DNA from: Nanobdellota archaeon
Lineage (GTDB): Archaea; Nanobdellota; Nanobdellia; UBA10117; ARS21
NCBI GenBank assembly: GCA_014239585.1
Contig: JAAZYP010000003.1
Coordinates: forward strand, 1-32,997
Reading direction: 5' to 3'
Length of the DNA: 32,997 nt
The notes beneath the pieces are model-generated. The model did no database searches and was not told the origin of the DNA. It saw nothing but the letters and a program-made list of their open reading frames with translations. A program made the translations under genes and the position numbers. Of the stretch, positions 24,562 to 31,620 are shown in pieces (the stretch's first letter is position 1; each line of letters opens with the position of its first letter).

Positions 24562-26405
24562 ATTGCGGTAGCATTTACCTCTATGCTACTTTTTTGTTCT
24601 TTAGTAAAAACATTCAAAATTTGAAAATTATTACCTATGTTTAAACGCGAAGTAAAATCAGTTTCATATCCATATTTCGAGATGTCACAATCACTATCTT
24701 CGATTGATAAAGTTAAATCTGAACATTCTCCTCGCTTCAAAGTTTGATCACAACCTTCTTTACAATATACTTTTCGATCAGTACATTGAGTAAATGTTTC
24801 CAATTGTTCAATCGATTGATAACTTGTATTAGTATATACTTTAGTCATACTAATCAAATTGCCTAGCTCAGTAAATTCTAAATCAAAAATATGTGAATTT
24901 GTATAATCAGTACCACCTGCAAAGATTGAATTACCTAATGTTGCAAATGTTTTAATTGAAATTGGAGTTGGTAAAGTAACTAAAGAAGGTATATAATCTG
25001 GACCCAAGTGTTCGATAAATAAGACTTCAGTTTCAGTAGTACCAAAATTAGATTTTAAGAATACCGCAACTCGAGAGAGATTATCAAAATAAGTTATGTC
25101 AGTAATATTTAATCTGATATCCATTCCTAAACTTGTAGTATCTAAACAATAAATTATTGTTTGAGGTGAGTCATATCCGGTATAAAATATAAAGGGAGTA
25201 CCTTTTCCCGCAACCGTTGCAGCATTGACTCCAATAAAAACTGGTTTTTCTGAACCAAGATTACTATCTCCTGAAAATTCTTCGGCATAAAACATAGCGG
25301 GAATTCCTCCAAATTCAATAGTACAAGCTGCTACTTGTCCGGGATCAAAACCACAAGCTTCAAAGCTGGATGCATCATAAGGGCATCCTGAAACAGGATA
25401 ATTTTGTTCAATCCCTCCGACAATATATTGAGTTTCATCAATGTATGAAACTCCGCCAGCACTAAGATTGCCAGTAACTCCAACCAATAATTGATTATTA
25501 CCATTTCGAATTATTCGTTGAACTGCAGTAATCGCAGCATTAGAAATTGATCTTCCATTTGTACCAAATTCGAGCAATCTTTCAGGTTTGTCATACGGAC
25601 TGAATTGTCTAGTTATAATCGCTTCAACATGTTGTTGATTTAATGGATCAACTAAGGCACCGCCTTTAAACAAATGTTGTTTTGGATCACCGGATTCAAT
25701 AGGACTTTGAGTAATGTCAAAAAATTCAGTAACATTGTCATCCAATCCCTTTGTATTATATGAATTACCTACTAACGAATTATTCAAGATGGCGCTAATT
25801 GCAATACGTGTTCCGAGTTCAGAATTTCGTCCAGCGCCCATCAAAATTAGATTCTTCGGAGCAGTACAATTATCTCCGCCCTCGACAAAATCACCTAGAT
25901 GATTGAAATCGAATTTATTATATCCTGAATAAATATCCAAATTTTTGGGAGTCCAAGCTGAACCGTCATTTGAAGTCAACAAAGTTATTCCTTGATGAGA
26001 ATTATTTCCTCCCATAACTCCGATTATTTTCTGAGTTTCAGATTCGCAACCACAACTTAATCCGAATTTGGAACAAACCAATTCTGTATTTGAACCATAA
26101 CCTTCGTACAATTCAAAACTTATTTCATCAGAGTCTATGTTTACAGATTTATCATCTGCACAAATTGTTTGCGTTATTTCGCCAAAATTGTTCAAATTTT
26201 GCTCATTATCAGTTTTATAATATTGATCAATTATTGAAGTTGCGCGAGTTATAACTTGTTCTTGAACTTCTTCAGTAAATGTTTCAGATGCCGCCATAGA
26301 ATCAGAACTTAAATTACTAAACCAAAAATAAAATGAGGCACCCACAGTTAAAGTCATCATTATTACGAGAATAAATGCGATCAAATTAGACAGGCCCTTC
26401 TTCAT
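24558..26405 (-). CDS. Large pilin-like protein with inserted (possibly beta-propeller) ectodomain, candidate adhesin
   Basis: This 615-residue protein begins MKKGLSNLIAFILVIMMTLT, the archaeal pilin N-terminal pattern with Gly4 as the likely cleavage site and a helix ending in FYFWF. Residues about 80-120 hold a cysteine-rich stretch. Residues about 125-530 form a long region of short beta-like repeats with phrases such as TSNDGSAWTP that recall BNR or kelch propellers, though no exact repeat is clear. The last 76 residues return to a cysteine pattern (C541, C548, C552, C561, C573 with KEGC) resembling the C-terminal half of the small pilins nearby. This suggests a pilin fold with a large insert. 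It overlaps the next gene by ATGA. A tip adhesin role is inference. Confidence 0.72.
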   Translation of the reverse strand: MKKGLSNLIAFILVIMMTLTVGASFYFWFSNLSSDSMAASETFTEEVQEQVITRATSIIDQYYKTDNEQNLNNFGEITQTICADDKSVNIDSDEISFELYEGYGSNTELVCSKFGLSCGCESETQKIIGVMGGNNSHQGITLLTSNDGSAWTPKNLDIYSGYNKFDFNHLGDFVEGGDNCTAPKNLILMGAGRNSELGTRIAISAILNNSLVGNSYNTKGLDDNVTEFFDITQSPIESGDPKQHLFKGGALVDPLNQQHVEAIITRQFSPYDKPERLLEFGTNGRSISNAAITAVQRIIRNGNNQLLVGVTGNLSAGGVSYIDETQYIVGGIEQNYPVSGCPYDASSFEACGFDPGQVAACTIEFGGIPAMFYAEEFSGDSNLGSEKPVFIGVNAATVAGKGTPFIFYTGYDSPQTIIYCLDTTSLGMDIRLNITDITYFDNLSRVAVFLKSNFGTTETEVLFIEHLGPDYIPSLVTLPTPISIKTFATLGNSIFAGGTDYTNSHIFDLEFTELGNLISMTKVYTNTSYQSIEQLETFTQCTDRKVYCKEGCDQTLKRGECSDLTLSIEDSDCDISKYGYETDFTSRLNIGNNFQILNVFTKEQKSSIEVNATAI

Positions 26406-26440
26406 AAATATTCAAGCTTATTTTTAGTTAAATAATTATC

Positions 26441-26962
26441 TTATATTTCGAGATTTCTTCCGGTGGCGGCTTGACCCGAAAAGTCTAAAGTAAATGAAAT
26501 AGATGTATCTTCAGTAAATGAAGTAAGTGAACAATCGCTTGCTAAATCAATTACAATTTTCTGAGTTTCACCAACTTGAATATCACTATTACATCCGCTC
26601 GTACAATCAGCGCTAGCACTACCTAAATAGGTCTGACATATTACTGTGCCGTCTCCCTCTTGAAGTATAAATGACGTCGTTGGTGAGTCGGCACCCGTAT
26701 TTACTGGTATATCAATTCCACCCATATTTTTAACATAAACTTCTAAATCTCCTGAAACATAATCTGCAACTTGAATATAAACGTTAGAATTTATTGTTTC
26801 ACTTAATTCTGCAGCATAATTTTCTCCGCCAGATTGAAGTTCACCTTGAATTCGTACAAACCAGAAAAATGCAGCTCCTGCCGCAGCTACAGTCATCATC
26901 ATCAATAAGATTACTGCGATAACTGGGGTTATTCCTCGCTTATTCATTCGTTTCCGTCTCAT
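26441..26962 (-). CDS. Archaeal type IV pilin (Pilin_N type)
   Basis: This 173-residue pilin has a long basic leader, MRRKRMNKRG, with cleavage expected after Gly10, then ITPVIAVILLMMMTVAAAGA, the hydrophobic assembly helix of archaeal pilins (Pfam Pilin_N, DUF1628 type). The extracellular part contains a C-x(11)-C-T-S-G-C-x(18)-C-type cysteine arrangement shared with three other pilins in the window and ends with a beta strand TLDFSGQAATG. It overlaps the upstream pilin gene by ATGA and probably forms the pilus shaft or a major subunit together with it. The start at 26962 is preferred because of the overlap, though Met6 could also serve. Confidence 0.88.
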   Translation of the reverse strand: MRRKRMNKRGITPVIAVILLMMMTVAAAGAAFFWFVRIQGELQSGGENYAAELSETINSNVYIQVADYVSGDLEVYVKNMGGIDIPVNTGADSPTTSFILQEGDGTVICQTYLGSASADCTSGCNSDIQVGETQKIVIDLASDCSLTSFTEDTSISFTLDFSGQAATGRNLEI

Positions 26963-27489
26963 TTTCTAAATGTCCCCGAAGCAGTAGTTTTACCACTAAA
27001 TGAAATTTTTGCATAAATTAATGAATCATCGGATTCACCATCAATATCACAATCTTTTCCATCAGTTAAAGTTAATTTGATTAATCTGAGTTCTTTCAAA
27101 CCTAATTCTGAATCACATCCACTCGTACAATATACGTGATCATTTGAAGTTGCAGTACTGTTCCAACTAGAAGTACAAATTATATCTTGTTCACTATCAA
27201 GTAAGGTCCATTGTGCATTGGGCGCAGCAGTTTGGTTAGCAATAGGAATTTTAGTTGTACCTGTATTTAAGATATTAATACTTAAAATTCGAGTTGTTCG
27301 ATTAAACGTGGAATCTTGCCAAGCTACATTCGAAGTCATTCGTTCAAAAGTTTGCTCTTGAAATTGTTGAGTTCCACCTTGCAGTTCACCCTGAATTTTA
27401 ATTAACCAATAAAAACTAGCTCCTGCCGCAGCTACAGTCATCATTAATAGCAGAATCATAGCAATAACTGGAGTTAATCCTTTCGACAT
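26959..27489 (-). CDS. Archaeal type IV pilin (Pilin_N type)
   Basis: This 176-residue pilin starts MSKGLTPVIAMILLLMMTVA. Cleavage after Gly4 would expose LTPVIAM, the archaeal assembly helix. The ectodomain carries the same four-cysteine arrangement as the neighbouring pilins (IICTSS…YCTSGC…KDCD) and ends in AKISFSGKTTASG, a strand also similar to them. A TATA box lies about 22 bases before the ATG, so this gene opens the pilin transcription unit that continues with 26441-26962 and possibly further. It shares the F-S-G-x-T/V-x-T ending with the plus-strand pilins, indicating one paralogous family spread over both strands. Confidence 0.88.
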   Translation of the reverse strand: MSKGLTPVIAMILLLMMTVAAAGASFYWLIKIQGELQGGTQQFQEQTFERMTSNVAWQDSTFNRTTRILSINILNTGTTKIPIANQTAAPNAQWTLLDSEQDIICTSSWNSTATSNDHVYCTSGCDSELGLKELRLIKLTLTDGKDCDIDGESDDSLIYAKISFSGKTTASGTFRK

Positions 27490-27506
27490 GGATTAAGTAT
27501 TGTTTA

Positions 27507-27516
27507 TTTATATAAA
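27507..27516 (-). promoter_or_regulatory. Predicted TATA box for the minus-strand pilin operon
   Basis: The minus strand reads TTTATATAAA about 22-23 bases before the pilin ATG at 27489, a strong archaeal TATA match. The transcript would have little or no leader. Confidence 0.6.
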
Positions 27517-27520
27517 AACC

Positions 27521-27937
27521 TTACAGATTCTTAGTCCGATTATACTTAACTTTCAGTCCACGCGGGAATCGTTCATTAAAATATGATTTTCGTTTTATTG
27601 AAGAATGTAAATTTTGTGTCTCTTGCTGAAGATTTTTGTTCGAGTTTTCCAGACTTTCCAATCTTGCTAAAATTTGTCCTAACTGATCAACTTCGGAACT
27701 CTCCTCTTCAATATCACCTGAAAATATTTCGAGAAGTTTATCTAATTTATTTGTCAATTTATTTAAATTTTTAACCGTCAATTCAAATTTATTTTCAATT
27801 TTAGAAACCGCATTCAAAATATTCGTATATTCTTTAGGTGAATTTTTTGGTTTTTCTGAGGAAGTTTTAACCTTTTTCAATTCAAGCTCCAATTCCTTTA
27901 ATTTCTTAGAAGGCACTAATTCAAATTCATCGGACAT
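27521..27937 (-). CDS. Coiled-coil protein of unknown function
   Basis: This 138-residue, highly charged, soluble protein has no membrane segment. Residues about 8-28 (KKLKELELELKKVK) and 40-110 (for example KLTNKLDKLLEIF, and ARLESLENSNKNL) show heptad spacing of Leu/Ile typical of coiled coils, and the C-terminus is strongly basic (RFPRGLKVKYNRTKN). It lies directly before the minus-strand pilin operon and diverges from the thermosome gene. I do not recognise a family. Because of its position it may be a cytoplasmic partner of the pilus system, but that is only a contextual suggestion. Confidence 0.7.
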   Translation of the reverse strand: MSDEFELVPSKKLKELELELKKVKTSSEKPKNSPKEYTNILNAVSKIENKFELTVKNLNKLTNKLDKLLEIFSGDIEEESSEVDQLGQILARLESLENSNKNLQQETQNLHSSIKRKSYFNERFPRGLKVKYNRTKNL

Positions 27938-27960
27938 AACTACACTATAACTCGTTTAGT

Positions 27961-27969
27961 AATAAATAT
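27961..27969 (-). promoter_or_regulatory. Predicted TATA box for the coiled-coil gene
   Basis: The minus strand reads ATATTTATT about 28 bases before the coiled-coil gene's ATG in the divergent intergenic region. It is AT-rich enough to be a TATA box, but the match is only moderate. Confidence 0.35.
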
Positions 27970-27983
27970 TGCGCCAAAAACAA

Positions 27984-27993
27984 GTCTTAAAAG
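27984..27993 (+). promoter_or_regulatory. Predicted TATA-like element for the thermosome gene
   Basis: GTCTTAAAAG on the plus strand lies about 25 bases before ATG 28014. A purine-rich GAAGAAGAAAT stretch directly before the ATG could be a weak ribosome-binding site. The arrangement supports ATG 28014 as the start rather than the upstream TTG. Confidence 0.4.
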
Positions 27994-28013
27994 TGTTCTT
28001 CCGAAGAAGAAAT

Positions 28014-29618
28014 ATGAATCAAGTTCAACCAATATATATTCTTCCTGAGGGTTCGACACGGAATCAAGGAAAAAACGCTCAAAAATCAAATATTGCTGCA
28101 GCTAAAGCTTTAGCAGATACGGTTAGAACAACATTAGGTCCAAAAGGGATGGACAAAATGATTGTAAGCTCATCCGGACATGTTACGATAACAAATGATG
28201 GAGTCACAATTTTAGATGAAATGGAAGTCGAACACCCTGCAGCAAAAATGTTAGTGGAAGTTGCTAAAGTTCAAGAAGCAGAAGTTGGCGATGGAACAAC
28301 AACTGCAGTTATTTTGGCAGGCGAATTATTAAGCAAAGCAGAAGCGTTACTTGACAAAAATATTCACCCCACAGTTATTGCCAGAGGATATGAATTGGCA
28401 GCAAGAAAATCACAGGAAATTTTATTAAAATTAGCAAAAAACATTACGCTGAAAGACAAAAAATTATTGGAACAAATTGCGATGACAGCAATGACAGGAA
28501 AGAACGTAGAATTTGAAACCAAGAAAAAACTTTCAAAATTAGCTGTAAAGGCAGTAACAAATGTTATCGAAGAGACTAAAACTCAGATAATTATTGACTT
28601 AAATGACATTAAAATTGAGAAAAAGGCAGGGGATGACACCGATAATTCCGAACTAATTGAAGGGTTGGTTATAGATAAAGAAAGAGTTCACACCTCAATG
28701 CCGCGATTAATAAATAAGGCTAAAGTTTTACTTTTAGATACACCAATTGAAATAAGTGAAACTGAAATCGATGCTAAAATTCAAATAACTTCTCCTGCAC
28801 AAATGCAACAATTTGTTGAACAAGAAGAACAAATGCTGAAAGAAATGGTAACTTCAATAGTTAAAACTGGAGCAAATTCAGTTTTCTGTCAAAAAGGAAT
28901 TGATGATATTGCGCAACATTATTTGGCCAAAAACGGAATTTTCGCAACCCGAAGAATGAAAGAATCAGATATGAAGCGATTAGCAAAAGCAACAGGCGGA
29001 AAGATCGTAACAAGTCTTAAGGACATTTCAAAGTCAGATCTGGGATATGCTGGAAGAGTGGAAGAGCGAAAAATCTCTAACGAACACATGATATTTATTG
29101 AGAAATGTAAATCTGCAAAGGCAGTAACATTATTGGTTCGAGGCGGAACAGAACATGTTGTTTCAGAAGTCGAAAGAGCATTAACCGATGCAATCGGAGA
29201 TTTAGCAGCATCGGTCTCAACTAAGAAAATCATTGCAGGTGGATCATCAATTGAACTCGAAATATCTCGAAACATCAGACATTATGCGGACTCTTTTTCT
29301 GGAAGAGAACAATTAGCTATTTCCGCATTCGCAGATAGTTTAGAAGTAATTCCAATAACTCTTGCCGAAAATGCAGGATTAGATCCGATAAACACTTTGG
29401 CTGATCTGAAATCAAAACATGATGCAGGTAAAATTTGGGCAGGATTAAATGTATATAATGGAAAAGTTGAAGATATGTGGAAAAATGGCGTAATTGAACC
29501 AATGAAAATCAAATCGCAAGCAATTTCTTCATCCAGCGATGTGGCAATTATGCTTCTAAGAATTGATGATATAATTGCATCCAGACCATCTGCACCCGTA
29601 TTGCCAGATCAAGTATAA
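28014..29618 (+). CDS. ths: Thermosome subunit (group II chaperonin)
   Basis: This 534-residue archaeal group II chaperonin subunit forms a double-ring ATP-driven protein-folding machine in the cytoplasm. It starts [19 protein letters not shown]; the in-frame TTG at 27969 would add fifteen residues unlike any thermosome start and is rejected. Visible hallmarks: [36 protein letters not shown] (nucleotide pocket), the ATPase motif [15 protein letters not shown], and [21 protein letters not shown] in the C-terminal equatorial domain. The usual G-G-G-A segment is changed to [10 protein letters not shown]. The C-terminus ends in [10 protein letters not shown] without a Gly-Met-rich tail. The length is normal. 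Confidence 0.95.
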   Translation: MNQVQPIYILPEGSTRNQGKNAQKSNIAAAKALADTVRTTLGPKGMDKMIVSSSGHVTITNDGVTILDEMEVEHPAAKMLVEVAKVQEAEVGDGTTTAVILAGELLSKAEALLDKNIHPTVIARGYELAARKSQEILLKLAKNITLKDKKLLEQIAMTAMTGKNVEFETKKKLSKLAVKAVTNVIEETKTQIIIDLNDIKIEKKAGDDTDNSELIEGLVIDKERVHTSMPRLINKAKVLLLDTPIEISETEIDAKIQITSPAQMQQFVEQEEQMLKEMVTSIVKTGANSVFCQKGIDDIAQHYLAKNGIFATRRMKESDMKRLAKATGGKIVTSLKDISKSDLGYAGRVEERKISNEHMIFIEKCKSAKAVTLLVRGGTEHVVSEVERALTDAIGDLAASVSTKKIIAGGSSIELEISRNIRHYADSFSGREQLAISAFADSLEVIPITLAENAGLDPINTLADLKSKHDAGKIWAGLNVYNGKVEDMWKNGVIEPMKIKSQAISSSSDVAIMLLRIDDIIASRPSAPVLPDQV

Positions 29619-29655
29619 ACGATATACTAGAAATCAAAAGAGAGAGACAAGTAAG

Positions 29656-29664
29656 TTTTATATA
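29656..29664 (+). promoter_or_regulatory. Predicted TATA box for the small membrane protein/pilin unit
   Basis: TTTTATATA is centred about 25 bases before ATG 29686, a strong archaeal TATA match after the thermosome stop. A leaderless transcript starting at the ATG is expected, which also supports the short form of the next gene. Confidence 0.65.
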
Positions 29665-29685
29665 GTTCAGAAGACATTCAACATT

Positions 29686-29904
29686 ATGAGATTACAAGAT
29701 CAACAAGATTTTATCGAAAAAGGTTTACTTGGTATCTTAGCAGTATGGAGTCTCGCAGTATTATATTTAGTTAATCAAGCTGCCACAGCAGAATTGAACG
29801 TCTTAAGTTGGGTTTCATTAACAACCTTCTTTAACGGATTCTCAAGTGTAGTATTGATTGTTATCGCTATTTTATTAGCTAGAATTGGTAAAAATTTAAG
29901 ATGA
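29686..29904 (+). CDS. Small two-helix membrane protein linked to pilin genes
   Basis: This 72-residue protein starts MRLQDQQDFIEKGLLGILAVW. It has two hydrophobic helices (about 13-31 and 47-66) separated by a short polar loop and ends in a basic ARIGKNLR tail. ATG 29686 was chosen because a TATA box sits 25 bases upstream; the longer in-frame version would overlap the thermosome gene and add a polar, unlikely stretch. It overlaps the following pilin gene by ATGA, so the two are translated together. The function is unknown; it may assist pilin insertion, stability or assembly, which is inference from the operon only. Confidence 0.75.
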   Translation: MRLQDQQDFIEKGLLGILAVWSLAVLYLVNQAATAELNVLSWVSLTTFFNGFSSVVLIVIAILLARIGKNLR

Positions 29905-30461
29905 GACGAAAATTAAGAAAAACAAACAAAAAAGGAGTAACTCCGATCATTGCAATTATTTTACTTATGATGATGACCGTAGCTGCAGCAGGAGCTGCAT
30001 TTTTCTGGATTCTCCGAGTACAATCTTCATTCACTGGAAGTTCTGAACAACATGCAGAATCCCTTAACGAACACGTTAATTCTCAAATTTTAGTTAATCA
30101 TATTGAATATACGCCAGATGGTACTACTTACGGTAATTTAACTATGGTTTTAGCAAATGTCGGCGCACAACCAATACCATTAGATAATAGTGCATCTTCA
30201 CCTACAACTACACTGATACTGAAAAATAATGACCAGCGTATAATTTGTAGCCCGGCTAACGTTAATGCCGCACCCGCAGAATGTATCTCAGGATGTGGTT
30301 CGGGAACAACATTAGATGCAGGAAGCTCAGCAACAGTTAAAATTAAATTATCAAGTGATTGTCTAATCGCAAGCGACACAACTTATCCAAACGGAACATT
30401 GTTCTATGCAAACTTGGATTTCTCAGGACAAGTAGGAACGCAAGCAAGTTTCACTAAGTAA
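29901..30461 (+). CDS. Archaeal type IV pilin (Pilin_N type), paralogue A
   Basis: This 186-residue pilin has a long basic leader MRRKLRKTNKKG and a predicted cleavage after Gly12, then VTPIIAIILLMMMTVAAAGA, the assembly helix. The ectodomain starts with a SSEQHAESLNEHVNSQ helix shared with the next gene, has the four-cysteine pattern (IICSP…ECISGC…DCL), two N-x-S/T sequons (NLT, NGT), and ends in FSGQVGTQASF. It overlaps the small membrane protein gene by ATGA and has a close paralogue 31 bases downstream with nearly identical ends but a diverged middle. It is probably a major or variant pilus subunit, N-glycosylated by AglB. Confidence 0.9.
   Translation: MRRKLRKTNKKGVTPIIAIILLMMMTVAAAGAAFFWILRVQSSFTGSSEQHAESLNEHVNSQILVNHIEYTPDGTTYGNLTMVLANVGAQPIPLDNSASSPTTTLILKNNDQRIICSPANVNAAPAECISGCGSGTTLDAGSSATVKIKLSSDCLIASDTTYPNGTLFYANLDFSGQVGTQASFTK
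30040..30086 (+). repeat. 47-base direct repeat, copy 1 (in pilin paralogue A)
   Basis: This stretch is identical, base for base, to 30608-30654 in the next pilin gene, including synonymous positions, while flanking coding sequence differs. It encodes the SEQHAESLNEHVNSQ helix of the pilin. The identity suggests a recent duplication or gene conversion. Confidence 0.9.
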
Positions 30462-30472
30462 AATATATAAAG
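30462..30472 (+). promoter_or_regulatory. Predicted TATA box for pilin paralogue B
   Basis: AATATATAAAG lies directly after the stop of the first plus-strand pilin and is centred about 26 bases before the ATG of the second. It suggests the two paralogues can be transcribed separately, with a leaderless second transcript. Confidence 0.6.
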
Positions 30473-30492
30473 AAAGAGCTTATTTTAACAAC

Positions 30493-31062
30493 ATGAAAAA
30501 GGGAGTTACACCAGTTATTTCAACGATTTTACTAGTTATGATGACTGTAGCTGCAGCAGGAGCTGCATTCTATTGGATTCTTAGTGTGCAAGGCGGACTA
30601 ACTGGCGGTTCTGAACAACATGCAGAATCCCTTAACGAACACGTTAATTCTCAACTTCTAATTGATGAGATTCAATATGATGTTAGAAACCCATATGGTC
30701 CTGCTACATCAACCAATTCGGAAAATCTTTCAGGAAACATTACTATGGTTTTATCTAATGTCGGAGCACAACCAATCCCAATAGATAGTTCCACAACTTC
30801 ACCGCTAATGTCTATAATTTTGAAAAATAAAGATCAAGTATTAGTCTGTAGTCCATCTGACGTAAATGGGTCTAATGTTGATTGTATAAGCGGTTGTGGT
30901 GATGGAGCTACATTAGATGCGGGCGAAAGAACTACCGTTAAATTATCGTTAAATGAAACATGTGATATTGGTAATATCACAACTTATCCAAACGGAACAT
31001 TGTTCTATTTGAATATGGATTTCTCTGGACAAGTGGGCACTCAAGCAAGTTTCAGAAAATAA
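30493..31062 (+). CDS. Archaeal type IV pilin (Pilin_N type), paralogue B
   Basis: This 189-residue pilin starts MKKGVTPVISTILLVMMTVA, with cleavage expected after Gly4. Its ectodomain shares the SEQHAESLNEHVNSQ helix, the four-cysteine pattern (LVCSP…DCISGC…ETCD) and the FSGQVGTQASF ending with paralogue A. The central region is more different and carries six N-x-S/T sequons (NLS, NIT, NGS, NET, NIT, NGT), more than paralogue A. Unlike A it has a short leader and its own TATA box. It is likely an alternative or co-assembled pilus subunit. The identity of short DNA blocks with A suggests duplication followed by local gene conversion. Confidence 0.9.
   Translation: MKKGVTPVISTILLVMMTVAAAGAAFYWILSVQGGLTGGSEQHAESLNEHVNSQLLIDEIQYDVRNPYGPATSTNSENLSGNITMVLSNVGAQPIPIDSSTTSPLMSIILKNKDQVLVCSPSDVNGSNVDCISGCGDGATLDAGERTTVKLSLNETCDIGNITTYPNGTLFYLNMDFSGQVGTQASFRK
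30608..30654 (+). repeat. 47-base direct repeat, copy 2 (in pilin paralogue B)
   Basis: This is an exact copy of 30040-30086, at the same place in the paralogous pilin gene. Two shorter identical blocks flank it (23 bases in the leader-helix region and 31 bases near the 3' end), with diverged sequence in between. Confidence 0.9.
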
Positions 31063-31084
31063 TTTTTCCGGGGAACGGGAAATG

Positions 31085-31097
31085 TTTATATTATAAA
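31085..31097 (+). promoter_or_regulatory. Predicted TATA box for the unknown soluble protein/secreted protein unit
   Basis: TTTATATTATAAA lies about 25 bases before ATG 31114. It is a strong archaeal TATA-like match and predicts a near-leaderless transcript for the next two genes. Confidence 0.55.
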
Positions 31098-31113
31098 GTT
31101 CTTTATAGAAACC

Positions 31114-31620
31114 ATGGGTCAAACAAAGAATTTAATCAATCATGTTACGATTACGAAAGGTGATTTTATTTTCGATTTTCAAGAATTTTATACGCATGCA
31201 GGAGATTGGCTAAAATGGCGAGGTTTCGGGTTAATTGAATCAAAATATGTCGAAAAAGTAACTCCTAACGGAAAAGATTACGAAATTCATTGGAGATGTG
31301 AAAAAGACATTGATGAATATTCGCAACAACAATTATTAATTATCTGGAAAATGTTCAGTGTAAATGATGTTGAAGCATCAGTTGACAACAAAAAAATCAA
31401 ACTTCAAAAAGGATCCATAAATATGGATATGAGTGCAGTAATTGAAGAAGATATTGAAAAAAAATGGGGAAAAACAATATTGTTTTCTGCATTCAAACAA
31501 TTTTATGAGAAATATATCTTCAGATCATCAAAAAAACGAATTGAGGAGGAATTATGGGGAATATCATGGGAATATCATGCTGAAATCAAATCCTTCTTAG
31601 AACTCTATAAATACAATTAG
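31114..31620 (+). CDS. Soluble protein of unknown function
   Basis: This 168-residue protein has no leader or membrane helix and is expected to be cytoplasmic. It is rich in Trp and other aromatic residues (for example HAGDWLKWRGFG near residues 27-38, and WGISWEYHAEIK near the C-terminus). The first half looks beta-rich with alternating charged and hydrophobic residues; the second half looks helical (KKWGKTILFSAFKQFYEKY). I do not recognise a family. The stop codon is followed immediately by the ATG of the secreted protein gene, so the two are probably co-transcribed from the TATA box at 31085. Confidence 0.7.
   Translation: MGQTKNLINHVTITKGDFIFDFQEFYTHAGDWLKWRGFGLIESKYVEKVTPNGKDYEIHWRCEKDIDEYSQQQLLIIWKMFSVNDVEASVDNKKIKLQKGSINMDMSAVIEEDIEKKWGKTILFSAFKQFYEKYIFRSSKKRIEEELWGISWEYHAEIKSFLELYKYN

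Noticed and set aside
27969-28013. In-frame TTG extension of the thermosome gene
   Set aside because: It adds a basic stretch unlike thermosome N-termini, and the ATG at 28014 is preceded by a TATA-like element and a purine-rich region.
28919-29512. Open frames on the minus strand inside the thermosome gene
   Set aside because: They are antisense shadows of a strongly conserved gene, without a promoter or plausible protein features.
29575-29685. Upstream extension of the small membrane protein gene
   Set aside because: It would overlap the thermosome 3' end in another frame; the TATA box at 29656 lies inside it and points to ATG 29686.
30040-30654. 47-base repeats considered as part of a CRISPR or mobile element
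   Set aside because: There are only two copies, both in frame at the same place in paralogous pilin genes, so they reflect gene duplication or conversion.
31067-31082. Possible hairpin TTTCC…GGAAA after the second plus-strand pilin
   Set aside because: The stem is only five pairs and no T-run follows it, so a terminator cannot be claimed.
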